Source: Roseovarius carneus
GTDB taxonomy: Bacteria; Pseudomonadota; Alphaproteobacteria; Rhodobacterales; Rhodobacteraceae
DNA: 64,000 nucleotides
Direction of reading: 5' to 3'
Assembly (NCBI RefSeq): GCF_020141465.1
Contig: NZ_JAHSPD010000001.1
Coordinates: forward strand, 2,710,374-2,774,373
The translations under genes and the position numbers were made by a program. Positions 55,990 to 64,000 of this stretch are shown here, piece by piece. How positions within the stretch are numbered: the stretch's first letter is position 1; each line of letters starts with the position of its first letter. The notes under the pieces were generated by a model. That model did no database searches, was not told where the DNA came from, and worked only from the letters and a program-made list of their open reading frames with translations.

Positions 55990-57186
55990 ATGTCCCAGAC
56001 CACCCGCCAGAAAGCCGAGGCCGCACTGGCCGATGTTGACGCGCTCAACGCCGTTGTCCTGCCCGAGCCTGCACCCGCCAACGCCATCGTCCCTCTTGCC
56101 AAGGCCGACGCCCCGGCAAGCGCCGAGATCACCAAGCGGATGGACGAGATTGACATGGAGGATACGCAATCCATCGTCTCTTTTGGCTCTGCCGCACAGG
56201 CCGAGTTGCAGCAGATTTCGCAATCCATGCTGCAAGGTGTGCGCAACAAGGATGTGGGCCCGGCAGGCGACAGCCTGCGCGGGATTGTCACCACCATTCG
56301 CGGGTTTTCCGTGTCCGAGCTTGATGTGCGGCGCAAGCAGACATGGTGGGAGCGCCTTCTGGGCCGCGCCGCACCTTTTGCCAAATTCACCGCCAAGTTC
56401 GAAACGGTGCAGGGCCAGATCGACAAGATCACCGAGGATTTGCTCAGCCATGAGCATGTTTTGCTCAAGGACATCAAATCCCTCGATAAGCTCTATGAAA
56501 AGACCCTCGCGTTTTATGATGAGCTGGCGCTTTATATCGCGGCGGGTGAGGAAAAGCTGCACGTTCTGGACAACAAGACCATCCCCGCCAAGGTGACCGA
56601 GGTCGACAAGGCCCCCGAGGACGGTCAGGTGATGAAGGCGCAAGAGCTGCGCGATCTGCGCTCTGCGCGCGATGATCTGGAGCGCCGGGTGCATGATCTG
56701 AAACTGACGCGTCAGGTAACGATGCAATCGCTGCCCTCGATCCGCCTCGTGCAGGAAAACGACAAGTCGCTGGTGACCAAGATCAACTCCACCCTCGTGA
56801 ACACCGTGCCCCTTTGGGAAACACAGCTCGCGCAAGCCGTCACGATCCAACGCTCCGCCGAGGCCGCGGCCGCCGTGCGCGAGGCCAATGACCTCACCAA
56901 TGAGCTTCTGACGGCCAATGCGGCCAACCTGCGCTCCAGCAACAAGATCATCCGCGAGGAGATGGAGCGCGGCGTGTTTGATATTGAAGCGGTCAAGAAG
57001 GCCAATGAGGATCTGATCGGCACGATTCAAGAATCGCTGCAAATCGCGGATGAGGGCAAAACCCGCCGCGCGGCTGCCGAAGAAGAGCTCAAGAAGATGG
57101 AAGCCGATCTGCGTGACACGCTCGCCTCCGCGCGCGCACGTGGAGATGGGCGGGGCGACACGGTCGGCACCGCTGCGGGGTCCTGA
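55990..57186 (+). CDS. TelA family (toxic anion resistance) protein
   Basis: A 398-residue, almost wholly helical protein with coiled-coil regions, no membrane helix, and the TelA family pattern including LRPYFEKY-type motifs replaced here by WWERLLGRAAPFAKF (about 118-132). TelA was linked to tellurite resistance, but many members act in envelope stress or unknown roles. It lies after XpaC and before the DUF2927 gene, which starts four bases after its stop. Confidence 0.85.
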   Translation: MSQTTRQKAEAALADVDALNAVVLPEPAPANAIVPLAKADAPASAEITKRMDEIDMEDTQSIVSFGSAAQAELQQISQSMLQGVRNKDVGPAGDSLRGIVTTIRGFSVSELDVRRKQTWWERLLGRAAPFAKFTAKFETVQGQIDKITEDLLSHEHVLLKDIKSLDKLYEKTLAFYDELALYIAAGEEKLHVLDNKTIPAKVTEVDKAPEDGQVMKAQELRDLRSARDDLERRVHDLKLTRQVTMQSLPSIRLVQENDKSLVTKINSTLVNTVPLWETQLAQAVTIQRSAEAAAAVREANDLTNELLTANAANLRSSNKIIREEMERGVFDIEAVKKANEDLIGTIQESLQIADEGKTRRAAAEEELKKMEADLRDTLASARARGDGRGDTVGTAAGS

Positions 57187-57190
57187 TCCC

Positions 57191-58147
57191 TTGATCCGGG
57201 CCGGGCGCGCTCTTCGCATGTCGGCTGTCGCGGGCGCGCTTGGCGCGCTGGCCGCCTGCATGGCCGCGCCCTCCCCACCGGGCACCATGCCGCAGGCCCG
57301 CCCGGCGGGCTTCGCGCCCGCCACACCGCCCCGTATCGCAGACCCATCGAACGAAAGCCTCGCCCTCAGCCGCTATTACGCGCGCGCACAGTCCAACATG
57401 CTGGCGCGCGGGCTGTTGCGCTCGGACGGGGGTGGGGCGGATACGCCCTATACGGACACCGATCTTTTGCGTAATTTCGAGCGGATCGTGTTCACCAACG
57501 AGCATTCCGACGCCAGCTTTGCGCGTAGCAACACGCCCAGCCCCTTGCGCAAATGGACCCAGCCCGTGCGCTTCGGTCTCACCTTCGGCCCCTCCGTCTC
57601 GCCCGACATGCGCGCGCGTGATACGGCCACCATCTCAAACTACGCGGCGCGCCTCGCGCGGATCGCGGACCATCCCATTGCGCTTGGCGGCACGCCCAAT
57701 TTTCACATCATGATCGTGAGCGAGGATGAGCGGCAATTGGTCGTCGAGAAGCTGCGCGAAATCAATCCCAACATCTCCGAGACCCTTCTGCGTCAGATCC
57801 TCGCCCTGCCCCGGCAAATCTCCTGCACCGTGCTGGCCTTCCCCGAGCGTCAGGGCACGTTCGCTTATCGCAGCGCCGTGGCCGTGATCCGCGCCGAGCA
57901 ACCCGACATGAGCCGCACCGCCTGCATCCACGAAGAGCTGTCTCAGGGCCTTGGTCTTGCCAATGACAGCCCCCGCGCGCGCCCGTCGATCTTCAACGAT
58001 GACGAGGAATTTGGCCGCCTGACCACCCATGACGAAGAGCTTTTGCGCATGCTCTACGACCCCCGCCTGCGCGCCGGCATGAGCCTTGAAGAGGCCCGTC
58101 CCATCCTGCGCGACATTCTGGCCGAGCGTAGCCTCGGCCCCAGCTGA
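57191..58147 (+). CDS. DUF2927 lipoprotein
   Basis: A 318-residue protein with a basic-hydrophobic N-terminus and lipobox LAAC (Cys about 23), then a DUF2927 domain with a HEELSQGLGLANDS motif (His-Glu, as in zincin-like peptidases). The TTG at 57191 gives a proper signal peptide with RAGRALR in front; the ATG at 57218 would remove those charges. A zinc-protease activity is suggested by the motif, not shown. It is part of the same operon as telA. Confidence 0.7.
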   Translation: MIRAGRALRMSAVAGALGALAACMAAPSPPGTMPQARPAGFAPATPPRIADPSNESLALSRYYARAQSNMLARGLLRSDGGGADTPYTDTDLLRNFERIVFTNEHSDASFARSNTPSPLRKWTQPVRFGLTFGPSVSPDMRARDTATISNYAARLARIADHPIALGGTPNFHIMIVSEDERQLVVEKLREINPNISETLLRQILALPRQISCTVLAFPERQGTFAYRSAVAVIRAEQPDMSRTACIHEELSQGLGLANDSPRARPSIFNDDEEFGRLTTHDEELLRMLYDPRLRAGMSLEEARPILRDILAERSLGPS

Positions 58148-58173
58148 CACCCATCGTTTCAAAGGAGACCCCA

Positions 58174-59286
58174 ATGGGCATTTTCGATTTTCTCAGCGGC
58201 CAGTTCATCGACGTGATCCACTGGACCGACAACACCCGTGACACCATGGTCTGGCGGTTTGAGCGTGAGGGCCATGAGATCAAATACGGTGCCAAGCTGA
58301 CCGTGCGCGAGGGGCAAGCGGCGGTGTTTGTGCATGAAGGGCAGCTGGCTGATGTGTTCACGCCCGGGCTCTATATGCTTGAGACGAACAACATGCCCAT
58401 TATGACCTCGCTCCAGCATTGGGACCATGGCTTCAAAAGCCCGTTCAAATCCGAGATCTATTTCGTCAACACGACCCGGTTCAACAACCTCAAATGGGGC
58501 ACGAAAAACCCTATCATACTGCGCGATCCTGAGTTCGGCCCCACCCGCCTGCGCGCATTCGGCACCTATACGGTTCGGGTGGGCGATCCGGCCAAGTTCC
58601 TGACCGAGATCGTCGGCACCGATGGTGAGTTCACGATGGACGAAATCAGCTTCCAGATCCGCAACATCATCGTGCAAGAATTCTCACGCTCCATCGCGTC
58701 CTCGGGCATCCCGGTGCTTGATATGGCCGCAAACACAGCCGATCTGGGCAAGCTGGTCGCCGCCGCTATCGCCGGACCGGTGGCCGAATACGGCCTGACG
58801 ATCCCTGAGCTTTACGTCGAGAACATCTCCCTGCCCCCCGCCGTGGAGGCCGCGTTGGACAAACGCACCTCCGCCGGGATCGCGGGCGATCTGGGCCGCT
58901 TCACGCAATATTCCGCAGCCGAGGCGATGACCGAGGCCGCCAAGAACCCCTCAGGCGGCGGCATGGGGGCCGGGCTTGGTATGGGCATGGGAATGGCCAT
59001 GGCGAACCAGATGAGCGCGCAATCTGGGCCACGAGGTGGGCCATGGGGGGTGGTACCTCAAGCCCCACCCCCGCCCCCGGTCGAGCATGTCTGGCACATC
59101 GCCGAAGGAGGCAAGACCCACGGGCCATACTCCAAGGCCGCCCTTGGCCGTATGGCGGGCGACGGCAAGCTCAGCCGCGACACAACCGTCTGGACCGCCG
59201 GCCAAGATGGCTGGATGCGCGCGGAGGATGTGGCCGAGCTGGCGCAGCTTTTCACCGTGCTGCCGCCTCCACCACCACCGGCATGA
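58174..59286 (+). CDS. SPFH/virion-core (YdjI-like) protein with C-terminal GYF_2 domain
   Basis: A 370-residue protein. The N-terminal two-thirds fit the SPFH/band-7-like virion core protein family (VWRFEREGHEIKYGAKLTV near 26-44, TVRVGDPAKFLTEIVG near 132-147). A glycine/Met-rich stretch follows, then a GYF_2 domain (about 305-360, WHIAEGGKTHGPYS). Bacillus YdjI and other SPFH proteins act in membrane stress with PspA. It is 27 bases after the DUF2927 gene. Confidence 0.85.
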   Translation: MGIFDFLSGQFIDVIHWTDNTRDTMVWRFEREGHEIKYGAKLTVREGQAAVFVHEGQLADVFTPGLYMLETNNMPIMTSLQHWDHGFKSPFKSEIYFVNTTRFNNLKWGTKNPIILRDPEFGPTRLRAFGTYTVRVGDPAKFLTEIVGTDGEFTMDEISFQIRNIIVQEFSRSIASSGIPVLDMAANTADLGKLVAAAIAGPVAEYGLTIPELYVENISLPPAVEAALDKRTSAGIAGDLGRFTQYSAAEAMTEAAKNPSGGGMGAGLGMGMGMAMANQMSAQSGPRGGPWGVVPQAPPPPPVEHVWHIAEGGKTHGPYSKAALGRMAGDGKLSRDTTVWTAGQDGWMRAEDVAELAQLFTVLPPPPPPA

Positions 59287-59329
59287 CCTGCCGCCACCCC
59301 CTGACCTAACCTGCAAGGCTCGCCCCGAT

Positions 59330-60466
59330 ATGACCTCGCTCAACGCAAACGCCCCCGCCGGGCCAGACGCCCCGCTTGAGGAGCACCGCTTTCCCTGCGT
59401 GCAATGCGGGGCGGATTACCGCTTTGATCCGGGCGTGGGCGCGCTCATTTGCGATCATTGCGGGCATCGCGACGATATCGCGAGGGATGCAGGCCCGTGG
59501 GACCGCGCCGCCGCCATCACAGAGCTTGATTTCGAGAGTGCGCTGCGCGCGGACATCCCCCAGCAGGACATGGAGGAAACCCGCGTCCTCACCTGCCCCA
59601 ACTGCGCCGCACAGGTGGAGTTTGCGCCGGACATTCATGCCGCCGAATGCCCGTTCTGCGCCACGCCCGTGGTCACGGACACAGGCACGCACCGCCATAT
59701 CAAGCCGCGTGGCCTTCTGCCCTTCGCACTGGATGAGGAGACGGCGCGGGACGCGATGAAAGACTGGCTGGGCAGCTTGTGGTTCGCCCCCAACGGCCTT
59801 CAGGAATACGCCCGCAAGGGCCGCCGTCTTCAGGGCATTTACGTGCCCTACTGGACCTTCGATGCGGATACGAAATCGCGCTATTCCGGGCAGCGCGGCA
59901 CGGTTTACTATGAGACCCGCACCGTCACCCGCAATGGCAAGCGCCATCAGGTCCGGGTCGCCAAAGTCCGTTGGCGCAACGTCTCGGGCCGGGTCGCGCG
60001 GTTTTTTGACGATGTGCTGGTGCTCGCCTCGCGCTCGCTTCCCAAACGCTTCACCGATGCGCTGGAGCCTTGGGATCTGAGCGCGCTGGAGCCCTACAAC
60101 CCCGAATATCTCGCGGGCTTTCGCGCCGAGGGCTACACAGTGCTTTTGCCCGATGGATACGCGGAGGCGCGCGCGCATATGGACCGGGTGATCCTGCGCG
60201 ATGTGAAGTTCGACATTGGCGGCGACCGCCAGAGGGTGTCGGCGGTAGACACGAGCGTGGCCGATGTGACGTTCAAACATGTGCTGCTGCCCGTATGGCT
60301 CGCGGCGTATAAATATCGCGGGCAAAGCTACCGTTTCGTGGTCAATGGCCGGACGGGCCGGGTGCAGGGCGAGCGGCCATGGTCCGCGATCAAGATCACG
60401 CTTGCCGTGATTGCCGGGCTGATCATCGCCGGGGCCATCGGCTTTGCCTTTGCCATGGTGCAGTAG
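59330..60466 (+). CDS. Zinc-ribbon protein with C-terminal membrane helix (TFIIB-type zinc finger)
   Basis: A 378-residue protein with two zinc-ribbon segments (CVQCGADYRF...CDHCG, about 23-45; CPNCAAQVEFA...CPFCATP, about 85-107), a central beta-rich domain and a C-terminal membrane helix (about 353-375). Similar proteins lie next to the SPFH protein in Bacillus (ydjGHI). The start at 59330 follows a short gap after the GYF protein. Probably recruits or anchors the SPFH protein; inferred. Confidence 0.8.
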   Translation: MTSLNANAPAGPDAPLEEHRFPCVQCGADYRFDPGVGALICDHCGHRDDIARDAGPWDRAAAITELDFESALRADIPQQDMEETRVLTCPNCAAQVEFAPDIHAAECPFCATPVVTDTGTHRHIKPRGLLPFALDEETARDAMKDWLGSLWFAPNGLQEYARKGRRLQGIYVPYWTFDADTKSRYSGQRGTVYYETRTVTRNGKRHQVRVAKVRWRNVSGRVARFFDDVLVLASRSLPKRFTDALEPWDLSALEPYNPEYLAGFRAEGYTVLLPDGYAEARAHMDRVILRDVKFDIGGDRQRVSAVDTSVADVTFKHVLLPVWLAAYKYRGQSYRFVVNGRTGRVQGERPWSAIKITLAVIAGLIIAGAIGFAFAMVQ

Positions 60467-60551
60467 AGCGGCGCGTTCTGATCCGCCTTGATGGTGCGGA
60501 ACCCGCAGGAAACGGGTCGCGCCCGGTTTGACCTTCGGGCATGTAGGGCGG

Positions 60552-61460
60552 ATGAGCCAATCACCTGCCCTCACCCTGCCCGCAGCCCTCATGCTGCTCG
60601 CGCTCGCCGCGATCTGGGGTGGGTCTTTCTTCTTTGCCGAGATTGCCCTGAGTGAGGTGCCACCGCTCACCATCACGCTCTTTCGGGTCGCCATGGCCGT
60701 ACCCGTGCTGGCGGTGGTAGTTTTGGCGAGGGGCATCACACTCCCGCGCGGGGCGCCCATCTGGGGGGCGTATCTGGTCATGGGTGGGCTCAACAACGCG
60801 CTGCCCTTCTCGCTGATCTTCTGGGGGCAGACCCAGATCGAGAGCGGTCTGGCCTCCATCCTCAACGGCACCACAGCCGTATTCGGTGCCGTGGTTGCGG
60901 GTGCACTCCTGGCCGATGAACGGCTCAGCCCACGCAAGATTGCGGGCGCGGCTTTGGGCCTTTTGGGCGTGGCGGTTGTCATGGGCTGGGACGCGCTCAC
61001 CACACTCGATCCCCGCAATCTGGGGCAATTGGCCGTGATCGGTGCCGCGCTCAGCTACGCGTTTGCAAGCGTCTGGGCCAAGGTCCAGCTATCTGGTCAA
61101 GCGCCGCAGATGAACGCGCTGGGGATGCTTACGGGCAGCACGATGATCATGGTGCCCGTGGCCTGGGGCGTGGACGGCACGCCCGATCTCGCCCTTTCAT
61201 CCGGGGTCTGGGCGGCGCTGATCCTGCTCAGCGTGGTCTCGACGGCCATGGCCTATCTGCTCTATTTCGCCATTCTTGTGCGGGCGGGGGCGGCGAACCT
61301 GATGCTGGTCACGGTGCTGGTGCCGCCCTTCGCGATTGCCCTCGGCGCGGTGTTCCTGAACGAGGCGCTAAGTGTTGCGGCCTTCATCGGCTTCGCGGTC
61401 ATCGCACTTGGGATTTTGGTGACGGATGGGCGTGTGCTGGCATGGCTGCGCGGGGGCTGA
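60552..61460 (+). CDS. EamA/DMT-family transporter
   Basis: A 302-residue protein with ten predicted membrane helices in two EamA repeats (each with AAIWGGSFFFAE-like and SVWAKVQLSG-like starts). Such permeases export amino acids or metabolites; the substrate is unknown. The start MSQSPALTLP is the likely one (frame open eight codons earlier). Separated by 85 bases from the zinc-ribbon gene, so it may be a separate unit. Confidence 0.88.
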   Translation: MSQSPALTLPAALMLLALAAIWGGSFFFAEIALSEVPPLTITLFRVAMAVPVLAVVVLARGITLPRGAPIWGAYLVMGGLNNALPFSLIFWGQTQIESGLASILNGTTAVFGAVVAGALLADERLSPRKIAGAALGLLGVAVVMGWDALTTLDPRNLGQLAVIGAALSYAFASVWAKVQLSGQAPQMNALGMLTGSTMIMVPVAWGVDGTPDLALSSGVWAALILLSVVSTAMAYLLYFAILVRAGAANLMLVTVLVPPFAIALGAVFLNEALSVAAFIGFAVIALGILVTDGRVLAWLRGG

Positions 61461-61484
61461 TGCGGGCTGCGTAACGCGGGCGCA

Positions 61485-62672
61485 TCACGGCTCGCGGAAC
61501 GCCTCACGGGATTTATAGAGCGGCTTGAGCAAATATTGCAGCACCGTCTTTTGACCGGTGTGAAGTTCCACTGTTGCCTGCATGCCCGGACGGATTTCCA
61601 CGCTAGCTTGCCGGGGCGTCAGGTCCGTCATATCCACCCGCAGCGTCACCTTGTAATGCGGGTTTCCATCCGCCTCGCGCGCGCGCTCATCCTTGAACGT
61701 ATCGGCAGAGATGAAATCCACCACGCCTTTCAGCGTACCATAGATCGTATAATCATAGGCCGTGAGCTTGATTGTCGCCTCCTGCCCCTGCCTCAGCCCC
61801 GCGATATTTTCGGGCGGCACGCGGGCCTCGACGAAAAGTTCCTCATCGAGCGGCGTGATCGACGCGATTTCCTGACCGGGGCGCACCACGCCGCCAATCG
61901 TCGTGACGCTGAGATTGTTGACCACCCCGCGCATGGGGCTCACCAATGTGGTGCGGTTAAGTTGGTCCTGACTGGCCTTGAGGTTCTGGCGCAGGGTCGC
62001 GATTTCCTTGAGCGTGTCGGAATAGTCCTGCGCGCGGTCCAGCTCAGTTTGCGTCACGATCTCGTCATAGCGCTTTTGCGCATCCGCGTGGGATTTGCGC
62101 GCACGCGTGACCTCAATGAGCGCCACAATCTTGCGGTCGAGCATGTTCTCCAGCAGCTCTTTTTCCGCCGTCGCCTGATCAAGGATGCTCTTGGCCCCTT
62201 CGCTGCGTTTGACGAAATCGGCCTGACGTGCAGCCAAAAGCGCGCGCTCGGAGGCGATGATCTCGGGCGTGCGGGTGGCCATCTCGGGCGGCACGGTAAA
62301 GTCGTATTGCCCGGCAAGCTCAACCTCAAGACGCAGGCGGCGGACCTCCAGCGCGTTGATCTGATCCAGAAGATCGGTCACCGAGCTTTGAAATTGCGTG
62401 CCATGCAGCCGGGCCAGAACATCGCCGCGCTGCACCACATCACCCTTTTGCACCATTAGCTCCGACAGGATGCCGCCTTCGAGGTTCTGGATGATCTGCG
62501 GGCGCGAGCTTGAGATGAACTCCCCATCCGCGCGCACGATCTCGTCAAGCCACGCAAATGCGGCCCAGAGGATGAAAAGCCAGACCGAGCCTGCACAGAG
62601 CCAGATCGTGAGGCTCGGCCCCTGCATCCGTTCATTGAGTTGCGCGGTGAGGTTCGTGCTGCCTACGGCCAT
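61485..62672 (-). CDS. HlyD-family periplasmic adaptor, type I secretion
   Basis: A 395-residue membrane-fusion protein: one N-terminal membrane helix (about 24-42), a biotinyl-lipoyl-like domain, long coiled-coil hairpin (about 90-230) and a beta-barrel domain. It links the inner-membrane ABC ATPase to an outer-membrane channel. The start MAVGSTNLTA is likely; the stop of the ABC gene is one base upstream of it. No outer-membrane channel or substrate is in view. Confidence 0.9.
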   Translation of the reverse strand: MAVGSTNLTAQLNERMQGPSLTIWLCAGSVWLFILWAAFAWLDEIVRADGEFISSSRPQIIQNLEGGILSELMVQKGDVVQRGDVLARLHGTQFQSSVTDLLDQINALEVRRLRLEVELAGQYDFTVPPEMATRTPEIIASERALLAARQADFVKRSEGAKSILDQATAEKELLENMLDRKIVALIEVTRARKSHADAQKRYDEIVTQTELDRAQDYSDTLKEIATLRQNLKASQDQLNRTTLVSPMRGVVNNLSVTTIGGVVRPGQEIASITPLDEELFVEARVPPENIAGLRQGQEATIKLTAYDYTIYGTLKGVVDFISADTFKDERAREADGNPHYKVTLRVDMTDLTPRQASVEIRPGMQATVELHTGQKTVLQYLLKPLYKSREAFREP

Positions 62673-62673
62673 G

Positions 62674-64000
62674 TCATGCGCCCCCTTGCGTGCTGGCCAG
62701 ATGCGCCAGAACCTGATCGCGCGGGCCATCGACGGCCATGCGCCCGTTTTGAAGGATCAATGTGCGCGAGGTCAGCGACAGGATCGGCACGCGGTGTGTG
62801 GCGATGATCGCGGTGCGCCCGGCAAGCCATGTCTCAAGGCGGCTCACCAGCGTACGTTCCAGCGTCTGATCGAGCGCCGCCGTCGGCTCGTCCAGCAGGC
62901 AGATCTTGGGATCTTGCAGCCAAAGCCGGGCCCAGCCGATGGACTGGCGTTGCCCTTGGGACAGGCCCTGCCCGCCATCAAGGATTTCCAGATCTAGCCC
63001 CTTGGCATGGCCGCGCACAAAGGGACCCAGCCCCGCAAAATCCAGCGATTGCAAGAGGCGTTCATCATCACGCTCCAGCAAATTGAGGTTGAGGTTTTCG
63101 CGCAATGTCCCGGTGAAAAGCCGCACGTCTTGGCCAAGATAGCCGATGAGGCGCCGCAGATCGCGCGGGTCAACCTGCGCCATGTCCACACCATCGAGCA
63201 TCACGCGGCCCTTGGAGGGCGCGTAAAGCCCCGACAGCACCTTCAGAAGCGTCGATTTGCCCGACCCGTTGGAGCCAAGGATCGCCACCGCTTGGCCCGC
63301 GGGCAGCTTGATCGCGGGGATGTCCAGTGTTGGAGCGTCGCCCTCCTCATAGAAAAATTGCATCTCGCTCAATTCGTATCCGCCAGAGGTGGTTTCACGT
63401 CGCAGATAGGTCCGCTCAGCCTCGGTATCTTGGGCGGCACCAGCGATGCTTTCCAGCCCGTCGAGCGCGGATTTCACGTTGCCCCAGCGCGCCATGGTCC
63501 CGGCCAGTTGGGTGAGCGGCGCGAGCGTCCGGCTGGTCAGGATCGACACCGCGATAATCGAGCCCACGGTGAGCGCGCCTGCGAAAACCATATAGGTGCA
63601 GGTGATGATCGCGGCCACGTAGGTGGCTTGCTGCCCCCCCTGGCTCCAGAAGGTAAGCGCCGAGGCGAGCTTGCGCTGATCGGAGGATTTGAGTGCGCTC
63701 AGCGTGGTCAATTCGGCCCAGAGACGGCGAAACCGGTCCTCGGCGCGCTGGGTCTTCAGGGTATCAAGCTCAAACACCGCCTCATGGAGCAGGCGCGAGG
63801 ATTTGGCACTGGCGCCTTGGGTTTCTTCCGTCAGGCGGATCATCCGCTTTTGCAGCAAAAAGCCCGGCACGATCATGATGATCCCGCCGATGATCAGCAC
63901 CCAGACCACGTTGCCGCCGATGGAGGCCACGAGCAGAAGAAACACGAATAAAAACGGGATATCGACCAGCGTGCCCACGGTGGAGGCGGTGAAAAACTCG
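62674..64000 (-). CDS. Type I secretion ABC transporter ATPase/permease (5' end beyond the window)
   Basis: At least 442 residues are visible: membrane helices of the permease domain, then an ATPase domain with Walker A GSNGSGKST, signature LSQGQRQ and Walker B ICLLDEPTAALD. The layout resembles the LapB/LssB-type exporters. The reading frame is open at the window edge (EFFTASTVGTLVD), so the start and any N-terminal peptidase-like domain lie outside. Translation is coupled to the downstream adaptor gene. Confidence 0.92.
   Translation of the reverse strand, partial: EFFTASTVGTLVDIPFLFVFLLLVASIGGNVVWVLIIGGIIMIVPGFLLQKRMIRLTEETQGASAKSSRLLHEAVFELDTLKTQRAEDRFRRLWAELTTLSALKSSDQRKLASALTFWSQGGQQATYVAAIITCTYMVFAGALTVGSIIAVSILTSRTLAPLTQLAGTMARWGNVKSALDGLESIAGAAQDTEAERTYLRRETTSGGYELSEMQFFYEEGDAPTLDIPAIKLPAGQAVAILGSNGSGKSTLLKVLSGLYAPSKGRVMLDGVDMAQVDPRDLRRLIGYLGQDVRLFTGTLRENLNLNLLERDDERLLQSLDFAGLGPFVRGHAKGLDLEILDGGQGLSQGQRQSIGWARLWLQDPKICLLDEPTAALDQTLERTLVSRLETWLAGRTAIIATHRVPILSLTSRTLILQNGRMAVDGPRDQVLAHLASTQGGA

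Noticed and set aside
55990..57186. TelA as proven tellurite resistance protein
   Set aside because: The family name comes from a plasmid phenotype; neighbours suggest stress function, so I did not claim tellurite resistance.
59306..61018. 570-codon minus-strand frame
   Set aside because: Opposite to the zinc-ribbon and EamA genes, without its own ribosome site or domain.
1..64000. CRISPR array, rRNA, tRNA, transposase or prophage genes
   Set aside because: I scanned the gaps between genes and found no repeated spacers, tRNA-like clover, rRNA or transposase signature.

Overview
The window looks like chromosome from an alphaproteobacterium of the Rhodobacteraceae (Roseobacter group). Reasons: a high-GC sequence, a complex I (nuo) operon interrupted by lineage-typical extra genes (DUF5333, DUF5337, helix-hairpin-helix proteins), a bchE-bchJ pair for bacteriochlorophyll synthesis preceded by two PpsR/CrtJ-type boxes, a Hint-domain protein, a DUF3422 protein and dispersed palindromic repeats of the kind common in this family. 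The bchEJ pair implies an (aerobic) anoxygenic phototroph, although no other photosynthesis gene is in view.

Layout. 1-10,905 (minus strand): nuoA-B-C-D-(hypothetical)-E-(HhH protein)-DUF5337-F-(small ORF)-MAPEG-lipoprotein-DUF5333-G-lipoprotein-nuoH (cut by the window edge). 10,924-12,169: a strong hairpin in the nuoA leader, remnants of a GST gene and a possible crotonase gene, an intact GST gene and a small coupled ORF. 12,193-12,918: two FNR-type boxes in front of ompW. 13,025-15,281 (minus): small membrane protein, DegT-type aminotransferase, phosphoglycolate phosphatase-like HAD. 15,427-18,605: glmU-glmS for UDP-GlcNAc supply. 18,607-18,918: a truncated, frameshifted remnant. 19,058-22,397: moaA-waaA-glycosyltransferase, coupled by overlapping stops and starts. 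22,422-29,182: M20 peptidase, fused double-ATPase and a dipeptide-type ABC importer. 29,233-33,828: DUF3422 protein and pntAB transhydrogenase. 33,975-37,855: methyltransferase-like membrane protein, Hint protein, C26 glutamine-hydrolase-like protein, HNH nuclease, YebC. 37,945-40,270: PpsR boxes, bchE, bchJ.

40,428-44,689 (minus): OsmC, 5-FTHF cyclo-ligase, MgtE, CAP-domain protein, HisN-like phosphatase, XRE regulator. 44,982-47,974: quinone oxidoreductase, LysR regulator facing a DUF1127 gene, Bax inhibitor-1 protein. 48,170-50,891: secreted protein, rpmG, RNase P RNA (rnpB), AmpD-like amidase, lipoprotein. 50,924-53,878 (minus): gatA, gatC, ceramidase-family membrane protein, tadA. 53,939-60,466 (plus): rluB-like gene, then a compact block of a 27-residue membrane peptide, XpaC, TelA, DUF2927 lipoprotein, SPFH/GYF protein and zinc-ribbon membrane protein. 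60,552-64,000: EamA permease, then a type I secretion adaptor and ATPase running off the edge.

The strongest leads are (i) the XpaC-TelA-DUF2927-SPFH-zinc-ribbon block as a candidate envelope-stress module, (ii) paired HhH tails on two proteins of the nuo operon plus other extra nuo genes, (iii) the nearly mirror-image PpsR boxes of a stand-alone bchEJ operon, and (iv) palindromic repeats that have entered coding sequence: one encodes the N-terminus of an ABC permease and another lies where a neighbouring gene lost its 5' end. No rRNA, tRNA, CRISPR array, transposase or prophage was recognised.
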